DNA of 64,000 nucleotides from NCBI RefSeq assembly GCF_030649675.1, contig NZ_JAUTDR010000003.1, positions 124,001 through 188,000 on the forward strand. The letters run 5' to 3'. A program made the translations under genes and the position numbers. The notes beneath the pieces are model-generated. The model did not search any database, was not told where the DNA came from, and saw only the letters and a list, made by a program, of their open reading frames with translations. The stretch's first letter is position 1, and the number at the start of each line of letters is the position of its first letter. Positions 16,106 to 25,013 of this stretch are shown one piece after another. The DNA is from Haliea sp. E1-2-M8 (GTDB lineage: Bacteria > Pseudomonadota > Gammaproteobacteria > Pseudomonadales > Halieaceae).

Positions 16106-18427
16106 ATGACAGTTGACCACTACGGCAGCCACCGTACCAGGCAAGCGGACAGGCGTCTGGCGCAAATGGAACAGCGGTACTTCGGCTTGCTGGAGGCCGC
16201 GCCGGACGCAATGGCGGTTGTGGATCAGGATGGACTGATCGTTTTGCTGAATCTGCGGGCAGAGAGTCAGTTCGGTTATCCCCGTGACGAGCTGCTCGGT
16301 CACCCGGTAACAACCATCATACCCAACGGGTTTGCGGAGCGCCTGGTTGCCGACAGTCTTCGCACCGCCGCCGAGGCGCTCAGTCAACAGATCGGTACCG
16401 GCATTGAGCTCATCGGCCGGCGCAGGGACGGCACTGAGTTTCCCATTGAAATCATGTTGAGTCCGCTGGAAACCCCCGAGGGTCTCCTGGTGACGGCGGC
16501 AATACGTGACATCAGTCTGCGCCGCCTGGCTGAAAACAAGATCATCTACCTGAACCGGATCTATGCCACGCTGAGCGGTATCAATACGTTGATTGTCCGG
16601 GCGCGTAACCGGGATGAACTGTTCCGGGAAGCCTGTCGCCTGGCGGTGGAGGCGGGTGGGTTCTGCAAGGTCTGGATTGGCCTTGTTGATGCGACGGGCA
16701 AAAATCTGGACCTGACCGCTTCGGCGGATATGGATCCGAACCTGACCGGCATCCTTGATGACAGTTGTGTCTTGGCAGAGTGCGGGCCCCTGGGCAGTTC
16801 CCTGGCCGTGCGGGCGGTCAGAGAAAAGAAAGTCCTGTTTTCCAACAGCGTGCAGGCCGATACCCCCCTGCTGTTCGGCGGTGAATACGCCGCCACTGAA
16901 ATTCACTCCACCGCGGTTCTGCCGCTGATCGTGGCCGATAGCGTGGTGGGCGTTTTCGCGCTGTACTCCACGGAAACGGATTTCTTTGATGAGGTCGAAT
17001 TGAATCTTCTGGCGGAGTTGGCGGGGGATATTTCCTACGCGATAGCCAATATCGACCAGCAGGATCAACTCAGTTATCTCGCCTATTACGACGCACTGAC
17101 CGGCCTGGCCAATCAAAAACTGTTTCTTGAACGCGTTTCCACGCAGATCCTCAGCGCCAGCTATGGTGGTCATGAATTGGCCCTGTATCTCTTCGACCTT
17201 GAAGGGTTCAAGAACATCAATGACAGCCTCGGCCAGACGGCCGGTGATACTTTGCTGCAACAGGTGGCCGAGTGGTTGACCGGCCAGGTCGGTGATCCCA
17301 ACCTGGTGGCCCGGATTAGCTCGGATTGTTTTGCCGTGGTATTGCCGATGGTAGGAAATGCCGGCGATGTGGCGCGCCTGGTCAAGAAGTCGATGGCGGA
17401 GTTCACGGAGAGCCTGTTTCACCTGCACGACGTGGATCTGAGAGTTGCCGCCAAGGTCGGGGTGGCCTTGTTCCCGGAAGATGCGGACACTGCCGATCAA
17501 TTGTTCAAGAAGGCCGAGGCTGCCCTCAAGCGGGCCAAGGAGGACGGTGACCGGTATCTGTTCTACACCCGGAAGATGACGGACATGGTCGCGTCCCGGC
17601 TTTCCCTGGAAAATCAGTTGCGAAAGGCGCTTGAGGAAGAGCAGTTTGTGCTCCATTACCAACCCATAATCGACCTTTCCAGCGGTGAAATCAGCGGTGC
17701 CGAGGCACTGATTCGTTGGAACCACCCTGAGGCCGGGTTGCTGGCCCCCGTCGACTTCATCCCTATCCTGGAAGAGACCGGCATGATCCGTGACGTCGGG
17801 CGCTGGGTTCTGCGACAGGCAATTGACGACTACCTGCGCTGGTGTGACCAGGGCCTGCCCAACATGCGGGTCGCGGTGAATTTATCCCAACTGCAATTGC
17901 GCGACCCGGAGTTTGTCACCGAGATACGGGAACTGCTTGCTGTCGACGCACGCGCCGCGACGGGACTGGAACTGGAGATAACCGAGAGTTTGATGATGTT
18001 GGACGTCGAGCAAAATGTCGAGAGCCTGAACGCCATCCGTGAGCTTGGAGTCCGGATCGCCATCGATGACTTTGGGACTGGCTACTCCTCGCTCAGCCAC
18101 CTCGCCAGGCTGCCGGTGGACACCCTGAAGGTGGACCGCACGTTCGTGCAGGATATGACGCTATCTCCCGAAGGCCATGTTCTGGTACATGCGATCATCA
18201 GTCTGGCGCATCTGCTGAAGATAAACGTGGTGGCGGAGGGCGTCGAAACCGAGGGGCAATCCGAAGCTCTCAGACTGTTGAGCTGCAATGAGGTGCAGGG
18301 CTTTCTGTTCAGTAAACCAATACCGGCGGATGTGTTCGAGGAAGGATTGCTGGCAGCGGGAAAGAGCCTCGCCGAGGATGGCCTGGACCCTGTCGAAAAC
18401 ACAGTTCCAACATCAGCTTGCTCCTGA
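16106..18427 (+). CDS. PAS-GAF-GGDEF(degenerate)-EAL c-di-GMP phosphodiesterase
   Basis: A 773-residue cytoplasmic signalling protein. In order: a PAS domain (about 20-140), a GAF domain (about 165-310), a GGDEF domain (about 325-480) and an EAL domain (about 500-750). The cyclase signature is degraded to SSDCF near residue 404, so it should not make c-di-GMP. The EAL part is complete: EALIRW, NLS, ELEITES, IDDFGTGYSSL, DTLKVDRTFV and AEGVETE, so it should degrade c-di-GMP to pGpG. The start at 16106 has AGGA upstream; a frame extension to 16037 exists without support. It stands alone, so its signal is unknown. Confidence 0.9.
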   Translation: MTVDHYGSHRTRQADRRLAQMEQRYFGLLEAAPDAMAVVDQDGLIVLLNLRAESQFGYPRDELLGHPVTTIIPNGFAERLVADSLRTAAEALSQQIGTGIELIGRRRDGTEFPIEIMLSPLETPEGLLVTAAIRDISLRRLAENKIIYLNRIYATLSGINTLIVRARNRDELFREACRLAVEAGGFCKVWIGLVDATGKNLDLTASADMDPNLTGILDDSCVLAECGPLGSSLAVRAVREKKVLFSNSVQADTPLLFGGEYAATEIHSTAVLPLIVADSVVGVFALYSTETDFFDEVELNLLAELAGDISYAIANIDQQDQLSYLAYYDALTGLANQKLFLERVSTQILSASYGGHELALYLFDLEGFKNINDSLGQTAGDTLLQQVAEWLTGQVGDPNLVARISSDCFAVVLPMVGNAGDVARLVKKSMAEFTESLFHLHDVDLRVAAKVGVALFPEDADTADQLFKKAEAALKRAKEDGDRYLFYTRKMTDMVASRLSLENQLRKALEEEQFVLHYQPIIDLSSGEISGAEALIRWNHPEAGLLAPVDFIPILEETGMIRDVGRWVLRQAIDDYLRWCDQGLPNMRVAVNLSQLQLRDPEFVTEIRELLAVDARAATGLELEITESLMMLDVEQNVESLNAIRELGVRIAIDDFGTGYSSLSHLARLPVDTLKVDRTFVQDMTLSPEGHVLVHAIISLAHLLKINVVAEGVETEGQSEALRLLSCNEVQGFLFSKPIPADVFEEGLLAAGKSLAEDGLDPVENTVPTSACS

Positions 18428-18446
18428 AGCTATTCCGCTCAAGGGA

Positions 18447-19361
18447 TTAGTGTACTTCCACCAAAGCCTTCAGCAACGTCGCCACCACCCGGCTGGGCGG
18501 CGATGACTGGCGTACGATCGCGCTGAACTGGCATGTATACTGGAAGCGGTCGCTGGCCACAGGGAGCATGCGCCGGGCGCTGACGAAGGCCTCGGCGTAG
18601 TGCTGTGGCAGGTAACCCAGGTAGCACCCGGACAATACCAGATGAGCGACCGCTTCCTGGTCCCAGGCGGTGGCATCGCGGTGCTGGCCGCGCTGGCGGG
18701 TCACTTCCATGTTGGGTGAGTGGTAGCCAATGCCGACGTATTTGCTGGCGAGTATCTCGCCGTCCTCCAGCGCTTTTCCGGCGCGTTTGAACAGGGGGTG
18801 GCCGGCGCCGCAGTACAGGTACATCTGCTCGTCAAACAGGGGATGGTAGCGCAGGCTGCTGGAGGGGCGGTGATCGGGAATGATGCCGAGGTTGAATCGT
18901 CCCTCCATTACGCCGCGCTCGATAGCGTTGATCGGCTCGACGTGGATCTGCAGGTGGACCCCCGGAGCCTGTTGATCAAACAGCGCCAGCGCGCGGTCGA
19001 TATGGCAGGCGGGATTGGAGGCGGTCTTGTCGAAGATGGCGACTGCCAGCGAGCCGGTCAGACGCTGGTTGATGTCGTTGACGTCGTGCTGGTAGTCCTC
19101 CAGCGCCGCCATCATTTTCTGCGCGGCACTGTAGATCTGCGCACCTTCATCGGTAAGGGCGAACCCACCCCGGCCCCGGCGACAGAGGGTGAAGCCGAGG
19201 CGGGTCTCCAGGTCCTTGATGTGGCGCGAGATGGTGGAGCGGTTGATGTTCAGCTCCAGTTCCGCGGCCGCGAACCCGCCGCAGGCGACCACCGCGCGGA
19301 ATACCCGCAGCAGGCGCAGGTCGTTGTCGGTGACGGTGCCCAACAGGGCTTTGCGGGACAT
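18447..19361 (-). CDS. LysR-family transcriptional regulator
   Basis: A 304-residue LysR regulator with an N-terminal winged helix-turn-helix (residues about 14-72, including FAAAELELNINRSTISRHIKDLE, split here by the recognition helix) and a C-terminal periplasmic-binding-like effector domain. It is divergent from the omega-amino-acid transaminase gene with a dyad in the 125-bp gap, so it probably controls that gene and itself. The inducer is likely an amino acid or amine related to the transaminase substrate (inference). Confidence 0.92.
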   Translation of the reverse strand: MSRKALLGTVTDNDLRLLRVFRAVVACGGFAAAELELNINRSTISRHIKDLETRLGFTLCRRGRGGFALTDEGAQIYSAAQKMMAALEDYQHDVNDINQRLTGSLAVAIFDKTASNPACHIDRALALFDQQAPGVHLQIHVEPINAIERGVMEGRFNLGIIPDHRPSSSLRYHPLFDEQMYLYCGAGHPLFKRAGKALEDGEILASKYVGIGYHSPNMEVTRQRGQHRDATAWDQEAVAHLVLSGCYLGYLPQHYAEAFVSARRMLPVASDRFQYTCQFSAIVRQSSPPSRVVATLLKALVEVH

Positions 19362-19392
19362 GGCAGCGCCTCCGGTACAGTCTGGTCGTTAG

Positions 19393-19408
19393 TTTCATAA
19401 TAATGAAA
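19393..19408. promoter_or_regulatory. LysR-type operator candidate
   Basis: TTTCAT-AATA-ATGAAA forms a 6-bp inverted repeat containing a T-N11-A core, the usual layout of a LysR recognition site. It lies 32 bases before the regulator start and 79 bases before the transaminase start, in a gap shared by both. Confidence 0.5.
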
Positions 19409-19486
19409 GTCAGTAGCGATAGATAATGATTTATGCACCCTTGCGCCAGGTCTAGAATGCGCCTATTAGCCTTCAGGAAGAGTGTC

Positions 19487-20824
19487 ATGACCCGTATGCC
19501 TGCCAACCAGAAACTGACCCGGGAACAGCTGGAATCCCACTGGATGCCCTACACCGGCAATCGCCAGTTCAAGCGCGACCCGCGCATGATCGTGGCTGCC
19601 GACGGCGTGTATTTTATCGACGATGACGGCCGCCGGATTCTGGATGGTCTCTCGGGGCTCTGGTGCTGTGGTGCCGGCCATAACCGCCCGGAGATTGCCG
19701 AGGCGGTACAGCGCCAGTTGACCACCCTGGACTATGCTCCCGCCTTCCAGTACGGCCACCCGAAGTCCTTTGAGCTGGCCAACCGGATCAAGGCACTGAC
19801 GCCGGAGGGGCTCGACTACGTCTTCTTCACCAACTCCGGTTCCGAATGCGCGGATACGTCTCTGAAAATGGCGCGGGCCTACTGGCGCCTCAAGGGCAAG
19901 CCCACCAAGACACGGCTGATCGGCCGCGCCAAGGGCTACCACGGGGTCAACTTCGGCGGCATCTCTGTTGGCGGCATCGGCCCCAACCGGAAGCTGTTCG
20001 GGCAGGCGGTGGAGGCCGACCACCTGGCGCACACCCTGCTGCCGGAAAACGCCTTCACCCGCGGCATGCCGCGCCAGGGCTGGCAGCGTGCCGATGAGCT
20101 GCTGGAACTGATCGCCCTGCACGACGCCAGCAACATCGCCGCCGTCATCGTCGAGCCGATGGCCGGTTCCGCCGGGGTAATTCCGCCGCCGGCGGGCTAC
20201 CTGCAGCGGCTGCGGGATATCTGCACCGCCCACGATATCCTGCTGATTTTCGACGAGGTCATCACCGGCTTTGGCCGCTGCGGCGCCTTGACCGGCGCCG
20301 ATGCTTTCGGCGTGGTGCCAGACATCATGAATGTGGCCAAGCAGCTCACCAACGGCGCCGTGCCCATGGGCGCGGTGATCGCCAAGGCCGAGATCTACCA
20401 GACCTTCATGGCCCAGGGCGGGCCGGACTATATGCTGGAATTTCCCCACGGCTACACCTACTCCGCCCACCCGGTCGCCTGTGCCGCGGGCATCGCCGCC
20501 CTGGATATCCTGCAGCAGGAGCAGTTGCCGGCCCGGGTCTCCACGCTGGCGCCGTATTTCGAGGATGCGCTGCACCAGTTGCAAGGCGCGCCGCATGTGG
20601 TGGATATCCGCAACTTCGGTTTTGCCGGTGCACTGCAACTGCGGCCCCATGAGGGCGAGCCCGCGCGGCGCCCCTTCGAGGTCGCCATGCGCATGTGGGA
20701 AAAGGGTTTCTATGTCCGCTACGGCGGTGACACGATCCAGCTGGGCCTGCCTTTCGTGATCGAGAAAGCGGAAATCGACAGTCTGCTGACAGCACTCGGA
20801 GAATCCCTGCGGGAGCTGGCATAA
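19487..20824 (+). CDS. Class III omega-amino acid:pyruvate transaminase
   Basis: A 445-residue PLP-dependent aminotransferase most like beta-alanine:pyruvate transaminases. The sequence shows LSGLWCCGAGH near the N terminus, TNSGSECADTSLKMAR for phosphate binding, YHGVNFGG, LIFDEVITGFGR for the PLP ring and NVAKQLTNGAVPMG with the Schiff-base Lys. It moves an amino group from beta-alanine or another omega-amine to pyruvate. The start at 19487 has AGGAAG upstream. Its neighbours (LysR, a permease and a CoA-transferase) suggest a small inducible catabolic unit. Confidence 0.9.
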   Translation: MTRMPANQKLTREQLESHWMPYTGNRQFKRDPRMIVAADGVYFIDDDGRRILDGLSGLWCCGAGHNRPEIAEAVQRQLTTLDYAPAFQYGHPKSFELANRIKALTPEGLDYVFFTNSGSECADTSLKMARAYWRLKGKPTKTRLIGRAKGYHGVNFGGISVGGIGPNRKLFGQAVEADHLAHTLLPENAFTRGMPRQGWQRADELLELIALHDASNIAAVIVEPMAGSAGVIPPPAGYLQRLRDICTAHDILLIFDEVITGFGRCGALTGADAFGVVPDIMNVAKQLTNGAVPMGAVIAKAEIYQTFMAQGGPDYMLEFPHGYTYSAHPVACAAGIAALDILQQEQLPARVSTLAPYFEDALHQLQGAPHVVDIRNFGFAGALQLRPHEGEPARRPFEVAMRMWEKGFYVRYGGDTIQLGLPFVIEKAEIDSLLTALGESLRELA

Positions 20825-20854
20825 TGGGGGTTTCCCAGCGGTAGCCCCTGACTC

Positions 20855-21823
20855 TTGCCGGCTTTTGACCTTCCACTACTGATATTTACAGCACTCTCGG
20901 TCAGCATACCCACCTTTGGCTGGGTGGTGCTGGGCATGCTGCTGCGCCGTGTCGGGCTGCTGCAGCAGCGCCATATCGATGCCGTTTCCCGGTTTGCGTT
21001 CAATGCGGCGCTGCCACTGTTGCTGTTTATCAGCGCCGCCGGCGTCGACTTTGCCGCATTGGGTGGCGCGACCTATCTGCTGGCTGGCGTAATTGCCACG
21101 GTGCTGACCCTCGCCTGCGGCTGGGTTTATGCGCGCTGGCGCGGCTTTCCCCGGCCGACCCTGGGTATTTTCGTGCAGGCCACCTTTCGCTCGAATCTCG
21201 CGATTGTCGGCTTCGCCCTCTGTCACGCCGCTTATGGTGAAGCTGGCCTGAGCCTTGCCGCGCTGCCGGTGGCGCTGCTGACCGCGCTCTACAATGTGCT
21301 GGCGGTGTGGGTGCTGCAGGTGACCCACGGCGGCAGCCGCTCGATGCTGGGCCTGCTGCGGGGGATGGCGGTCAATCCGCTGCTGTTGGGTATTGCGGCG
21401 GGTGTTATTGTTGCGCTAACGGGTTGGCCGTTGCCGTCTTTCACGCCGCTGATCAGTCAGGGCCTGTCCCTTTTCTTCCTGCCCCTGATGCTGGTCTGTA
21501 TCGGTGGGGCCCTGCGGATCAGCGTGCTGCGCACTGCGGGCAGTGTGACCTGGGAGGCCACGCTCTGGCGCCTGCTGGTCGGTCCCCTGCTGGGAGTGCT
21601 GGTGGCCGTAATCATGGGGGTAGAACCCATGCAGCTCGGGGTAATGTTTTTGCTGCTCAGCGCACCGGTGGCTGCGGCCAGTTTTGTCATGGTGGTAGCG
21701 GCCCGGGGGGATGGCACCATGGCGGCGAATATCGTCGTTCTTACCACGCTGATGTCCATCGTCACGGTGACACTCGGTTTCACCGTGCTGATTGTTGCCG
21801 GTCTGGCGGCAGCGCCGGTCTGA
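20855..21823 (+). CDS. AEC-family (auxin efflux carrier-like) transporter
   Basis: The 322-residue protein is almost entirely hydrophobic with about ten membrane helices in two bundles, as in AEC transporters. FRSNLAIVGFAL in the middle is a common segment of this family. It probably moves a carboxylate or amino-acid-like compound across the inner membrane. The start is a TTG at 20855, 30 bp after the transaminase stop, so the two are likely co-transcribed and the transporter may handle the transaminase substrate or product (inference). Confidence 0.85.
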   Translation: MPAFDLPLLIFTALSVSIPTFGWVVLGMLLRRVGLLQQRHIDAVSRFAFNAALPLLLFISAAGVDFAALGGATYLLAGVIATVLTLACGWVYARWRGFPRPTLGIFVQATFRSNLAIVGFALCHAAYGEAGLSLAALPVALLTALYNVLAVWVLQVTHGGSRSMLGLLRGMAVNPLLLGIAAGVIVALTGWPLPSFTPLISQGLSLFFLPLMLVCIGGALRISVLRTAGSVTWEATLWRLLVGPLLGVLVAVIMGVEPMQLGVMFLLLSAPVAAASFVMVVAARGDGTMAANIVVLTTLMSIVTVTLGFTVLIVAGLAAAPV

Positions 21824-21872
21824 CGGCGGCAGCTTATCGGGTACAATCGTGATTTTCGGGGGAGGTCAGCGG

Positions 21873-23093
21873 GTGACAACAGCAACCAGACCGCTTGAGG
21901 GCTTGCGCGTGATCGAGCTGGGCCAGCTACTGGCCGGGCCGTTTACCGGCACTATCCTGGCGTACTTCGGCGCCGAAGTGATCAAGGTGGAACCCCCCGG
22001 CGGCGACCCGATCCGGGGTTGGCGCGTCGTCCAGGACGGCACCTCGCTCTGGTACCGCAGCCTGGGGCGCAACAAGAAGAGCGTCACCCTGGACCTCAAG
22101 AGTGAGCGCGGCCGCGAACTGGTATTGCAGCTGCTGGACAGCGCCGATGTGCTGGTGGAGAACTTCCGCCCCGGGGCCATGGAAGAGTGGGGCCTGGGTC
22201 CCGAAGTGGTCAAGGCCCGCAACCCGCGGCTGGTATACGCGCGGATTTCCGGCTACGGCCAGACTGGCCCCAATGCCAACAAGCCCGGCTATGCCTCGGT
22301 CACGGAAGGTTTTGGCGGCTTTCGCTATATCAACGGCGAGCCCGGCCACGCCCCGGTGCGGCCCAATATCAGCCTGGGAGACACGGTCGCGGCCCTGCAC
22401 GCCGCGTTGGGCATTACCCTGGCGCTGTTGCAACGCGGCAAGCCGGACGGCGGGGAAGGGCAGGTAGTGGACGTTGCCTTGTACGAGTCCATCTTCAACC
22501 TGCTGGAAGGTATCGTCCCCGAGTACGACGGCGCCGGGGTGATCCGCGAGCCCTCGGGCACCACGGTGACCGGCATTGTGCCGACCAACACCTACCACTG
22601 TGACGACGGCAGGTACGTGGTCATCGGCGGCAACGGCGACTCCATTTTCAAGCGCCTGATGACGGCGGCGGGGCGCTCGGACATGGCCGCGGACCCGGAG
22701 TTGGCGAACAACGCTGGCCGCGTGCGCCACGAGCACGAGATCGACAAGGCCCTGTCACTCTGGTGCGGCCAGCACTCCTCCCGGCACGTTATCTTCGTGC
22801 TGGAGCAGGCCGGAGTGCCGGTGGGGCCCATCTACAGCGTCGCCGACATGCTGCAGGATCCCCAGTACCAGGCCCGCGGCATGTTCGAGCAGGTGGAGAT
22901 CGACGGCAAGCCACTGAAGATTCCCGCCATCCTGCCGCGGCTGGCGGACACCCCCGGGCGCACGGACTGGCCCGGCGGGGCTCTGGGCAGCCACAACCGG
23001 GAAGTGCTGCAGGGGCTATTGGGACTGGATGAGGAAGAGCTGGAACAGCTGGCGGCGCAGGGGGTTATCGGCCCGGCGGGGGACCCGGCCTGA
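21873..23093 (+). CDS. Class III (CaiB/BaiF) CoA-transferase
   Basis: A 406-residue family III CoA-transferase that moves CoA between carboxylic acids. It begins PLEGLRVIELGQLLAGPF and contains FGAEVIKVEPPGGDP, LDLKSERGRELV and the SLGDTVAALHAALG segment with the likely catalytic Asp. The start is the GTG at 21873, preceded by GGAGG; the longer frame to 21792 overlaps the transporter. The closest functional types are succinyl-CoA:dicarboxylate transferases, but the acyl substrate is not certain. The stop overlaps the next start by one base. Confidence 0.9.
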   Translation: MTTATRPLEGLRVIELGQLLAGPFTGTILAYFGAEVIKVEPPGGDPIRGWRVVQDGTSLWYRSLGRNKKSVTLDLKSERGRELVLQLLDSADVLVENFRPGAMEEWGLGPEVVKARNPRLVYARISGYGQTGPNANKPGYASVTEGFGGFRYINGEPGHAPVRPNISLGDTVAALHAALGITLALLQRGKPDGGEGQVVDVALYESIFNLLEGIVPEYDGAGVIREPSGTTVTGIVPTNTYHCDDGRYVVIGGNGDSIFKRLMTAAGRSDMAADPELANNAGRVRHEHEIDKALSLWCGQHSSRHVIFVLEQAGVPVGPIYSVADMLQDPQYQARGMFEQVEIDGKPLKIPAILPRLADTPGRTDWPGGALGSHNREVLQGLLGLDEEELEQLAAQGVIGPAGDPA

Positions 23094-23533
23094 TGGATCC
23101 ACGACTGGAAGCGCTGCTCTGGTGGGGTTCGGGCCTGTCTCTGCTGTGCCTGGTTGCAACTGCCGTTGGCGTACCGTGGGTAGTGAGCCGCCTGCCCAGG
23201 GATTACTTCAATAAGCCCCGGCGCTCAGTCTGGCGCAGTTACGGGAATGTCCCCCGACTTGTGCTGATTCTGGGCGTACTCAAGAACATTGTCGGGGCGC
23301 TGCTGATGTTGCTCGGTTTGATCATGCTGGTAACCCCGGGGCAGGGGCTGCTGACGCTCCTGGTGGGCCTGCTGCTGATAAACTTTCCCGGTAAATACCG
23401 GTTCGAGCGCTGGCTGGTCCGGCACCGCGGTGTGCTGACTGCGCTCAACTGGCTGCGCCGGCGCGGCGGGCAGCCACCGCTTGATCCCCCTGTCCCTGAG
23501 CATCATCAACCGCCATCGCCCCGGGATTACTGA
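23093..23533 (+). CDS. Small inner membrane protein, two or three helices
   Basis: The 146-residue protein has hydrophobic segments near residues 10-30 and a long one near 55-95 containing TPGQGLLTLLVGLLLINFPG, reminiscent of PGPGW-type membrane proteins. A basic juxtamembrane part (KYRFERWLVRHR) follows. It is translationally linked to the CoA-transferase gene. Function unknown. The last 89 bases overlap the convergent monooxygenase gene. Confidence 0.6.
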   Translation: MDPRLEALLWWGSGLSLLCLVATAVGVPWVVSRLPRDYFNKPRRSVWRSYGNVPRLVLILGVLKNIVGALLMLLGLIMLVTPGQGLLTLLVGLLLINFPGKYRFERWLVRHRGVLTALNWLRRRGGQPPLDPPVPEHHQPPSPRDY

Positions 23534-25013
23534 ACACCAGGCTCCCATCTTCCAGCGACACCGCGGGCAGGATCTTGCGGTCGCTCCCATAATCCTGCGG
23601 ATTGAGCCAGGGCTCCCGGTCCCCCTGCCGGGGCAAAAGATGCATGACCCGCTGCAGGTAGCCGGCGCTGAAGCCTTCGATCCAGGGTCGCGCGGGCATA
23701 TCGAGTTCGTCGCTGCGCAGGGTCGGGGTCACCTGCTCCAGCCCCTTGCGGTCCATATGGTTCAGCAGGCGGCAGACAAAGCGCGCGATCAGGTCCGCGC
23801 GCAGGGTCCAGGAGGCGTTGATGTAGCCGAAGGTGTTGGCCATGTTGGGTACGCCGGAATACATCATGCCGCGCCAGGTCCAGCATTGACTGAAGTCCAC
23901 CGCTTCCCCGTCCACCTCGAAGACAATGTCGCCCGTCACCACCAGTTCCAGGCCGGTCGCGGTGACGATAATGTCCGCCGGCAATTCCTTGCCCGACTGC
24001 AGGCGGATGCCGTGCCCGGTGAACTCCGCGATGTGCTCGGTGACCACCTCGGCCCGGCCACTGCGCAGGGCGGCATAGAGGTCGCCATCCGGCACCAGGC
24101 ACAGGCGCTGGTCCCAGGGCTGGTAGCTGGGGCTGAAGTGGCGGTCAACGTCGAAGCCGGGCCCCAGCTCCTCGCGCAGCAGGCCCAGCAGATGCTCCCG
24201 CACCTTCGCCGGTTGGGTCCGGGTCTTGCGGTAGAACCACTGCTGCAGGCGCGTGTTCTTCCAACGGGTGATGGCATAGGCCCAGCGTTCCGGCAGCAGC
24301 TTGCGCAGGAGGTTCGCCAGCCGGTCCCGGGCCGGCCGGGAGATCACGTAGGTCGGCGAGCGTTGCAGCATGGTGACCTTCGCCGCTGTTGCCGCCATCG
24401 CCGGCACCAGGGTCATGGCCGTGGCGCCGGAGCCGATAATCACCACGTGCTTGCCGCGGTAGTCCAGGTCCTCGGGCCAGTGCTGCGGACGCACGATGGG
24501 ACCCTGGAAACGCTCCTCGCCGGGGAATGCGGGATCGTGACCGTGGTCGTAGTTGAAGTAGCCGGCGCACATGAGCAGGAACTGGCAGCCGAAGGTTGCG
24601 CGCTGTTCCTGCTCGCCATCGCCAACCGCGACCTCCAGCTCCCAGCACGCCTCTGCGCTGCTAAACCGCGCCCGCTCAACCCGGTGCTGGAAGCGGATTT
24701 TCTCCCTGATTCCGTATTCGCTGGCAGTTTCCTCGATATAGTCGAGAATCGCCGGCCCGTCGGCGATGGCCTTGGGGCTGCGCCAGGGTTTGAAATCGTA
24801 GCCCAGCGTGTGCATGTCACTGTCCGAGCGAATGCCCGGGTAGCGGAACAGGTCCCAGGTGCCACCCATCGCCGCGCGGCTTTCCAGCAGCGCCACGCGC
24901 TTGCCCGGGCATTGCTGCTGCAGGTGTACCGCGGCACCGATACCGGACAAGCCGGCGCCAACGATAATGACGTCGAATTGACGCTGTGTTGCGTTCGCCG
25001 GCACGGTGCTCAA
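23445..25013 (-). CDS. Baeyer-Villiger-type/FMO-like flavin monooxygenase
   Basis: A 522-residue class B flavoprotein monooxygenase closest to EthA-like Baeyer-Villiger enzymes, which insert oxygen next to ketones using FAD and NADPH. Visible are the FAD-binding GAGLSGIG, GGTWDLFRYPGIRSDSDM, the NADPH-binding IIGSGATAMTLVPAM and LQRSPTYVISRP. The family fingerprint reads FQGPIVRPQHWP: the usual His of F-x-G-x-x-x-H is Arg. The start is a TTG at 25013 that overlaps the stop of the acyl-CoA dehydrogenase gene (TTGA); GTG at 25004 is an alternative. Substrate is probably a ketone from lipid or cyclic compound breakdown (inference). Confidence 0.88.
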   Translation of the reverse strand: MSTVPANATQRQFDVIIVGAGLSGIGAAVHLQQQCPGKRVALLESRAAMGGTWDLFRYPGIRSDSDMHTLGYDFKPWRSPKAIADGPAILDYIEETASEYGIREKIRFQHRVERARFSSAEACWELEVAVGDGEQEQRATFGCQFLLMCAGYFNYDHGHDPAFPGEERFQGPIVRPQHWPEDLDYRGKHVVIIGSGATAMTLVPAMAATAAKVTMLQRSPTYVISRPARDRLANLLRKLLPERWAYAITRWKNTRLQQWFYRKTRTQPAKVREHLLGLLREELGPGFDVDRHFSPSYQPWDQRLCLVPDGDLYAALRSGRAEVVTEHIAEFTGHGIRLQSGKELPADIIVTATGLELVVTGDIVFEVDGEAVDFSQCWTWRGMMYSGVPNMANTFGYINASWTLRADLIARFVCRLLNHMDRKGLEQVTPTLRSDELDMPARPWIEGFSAGYLQRVMHLLPRQGDREPWLNPQDYGSDRKILPAVSLEDGSLVFSNPGAMAVDDAQGQGDQAVAARRAGAAS

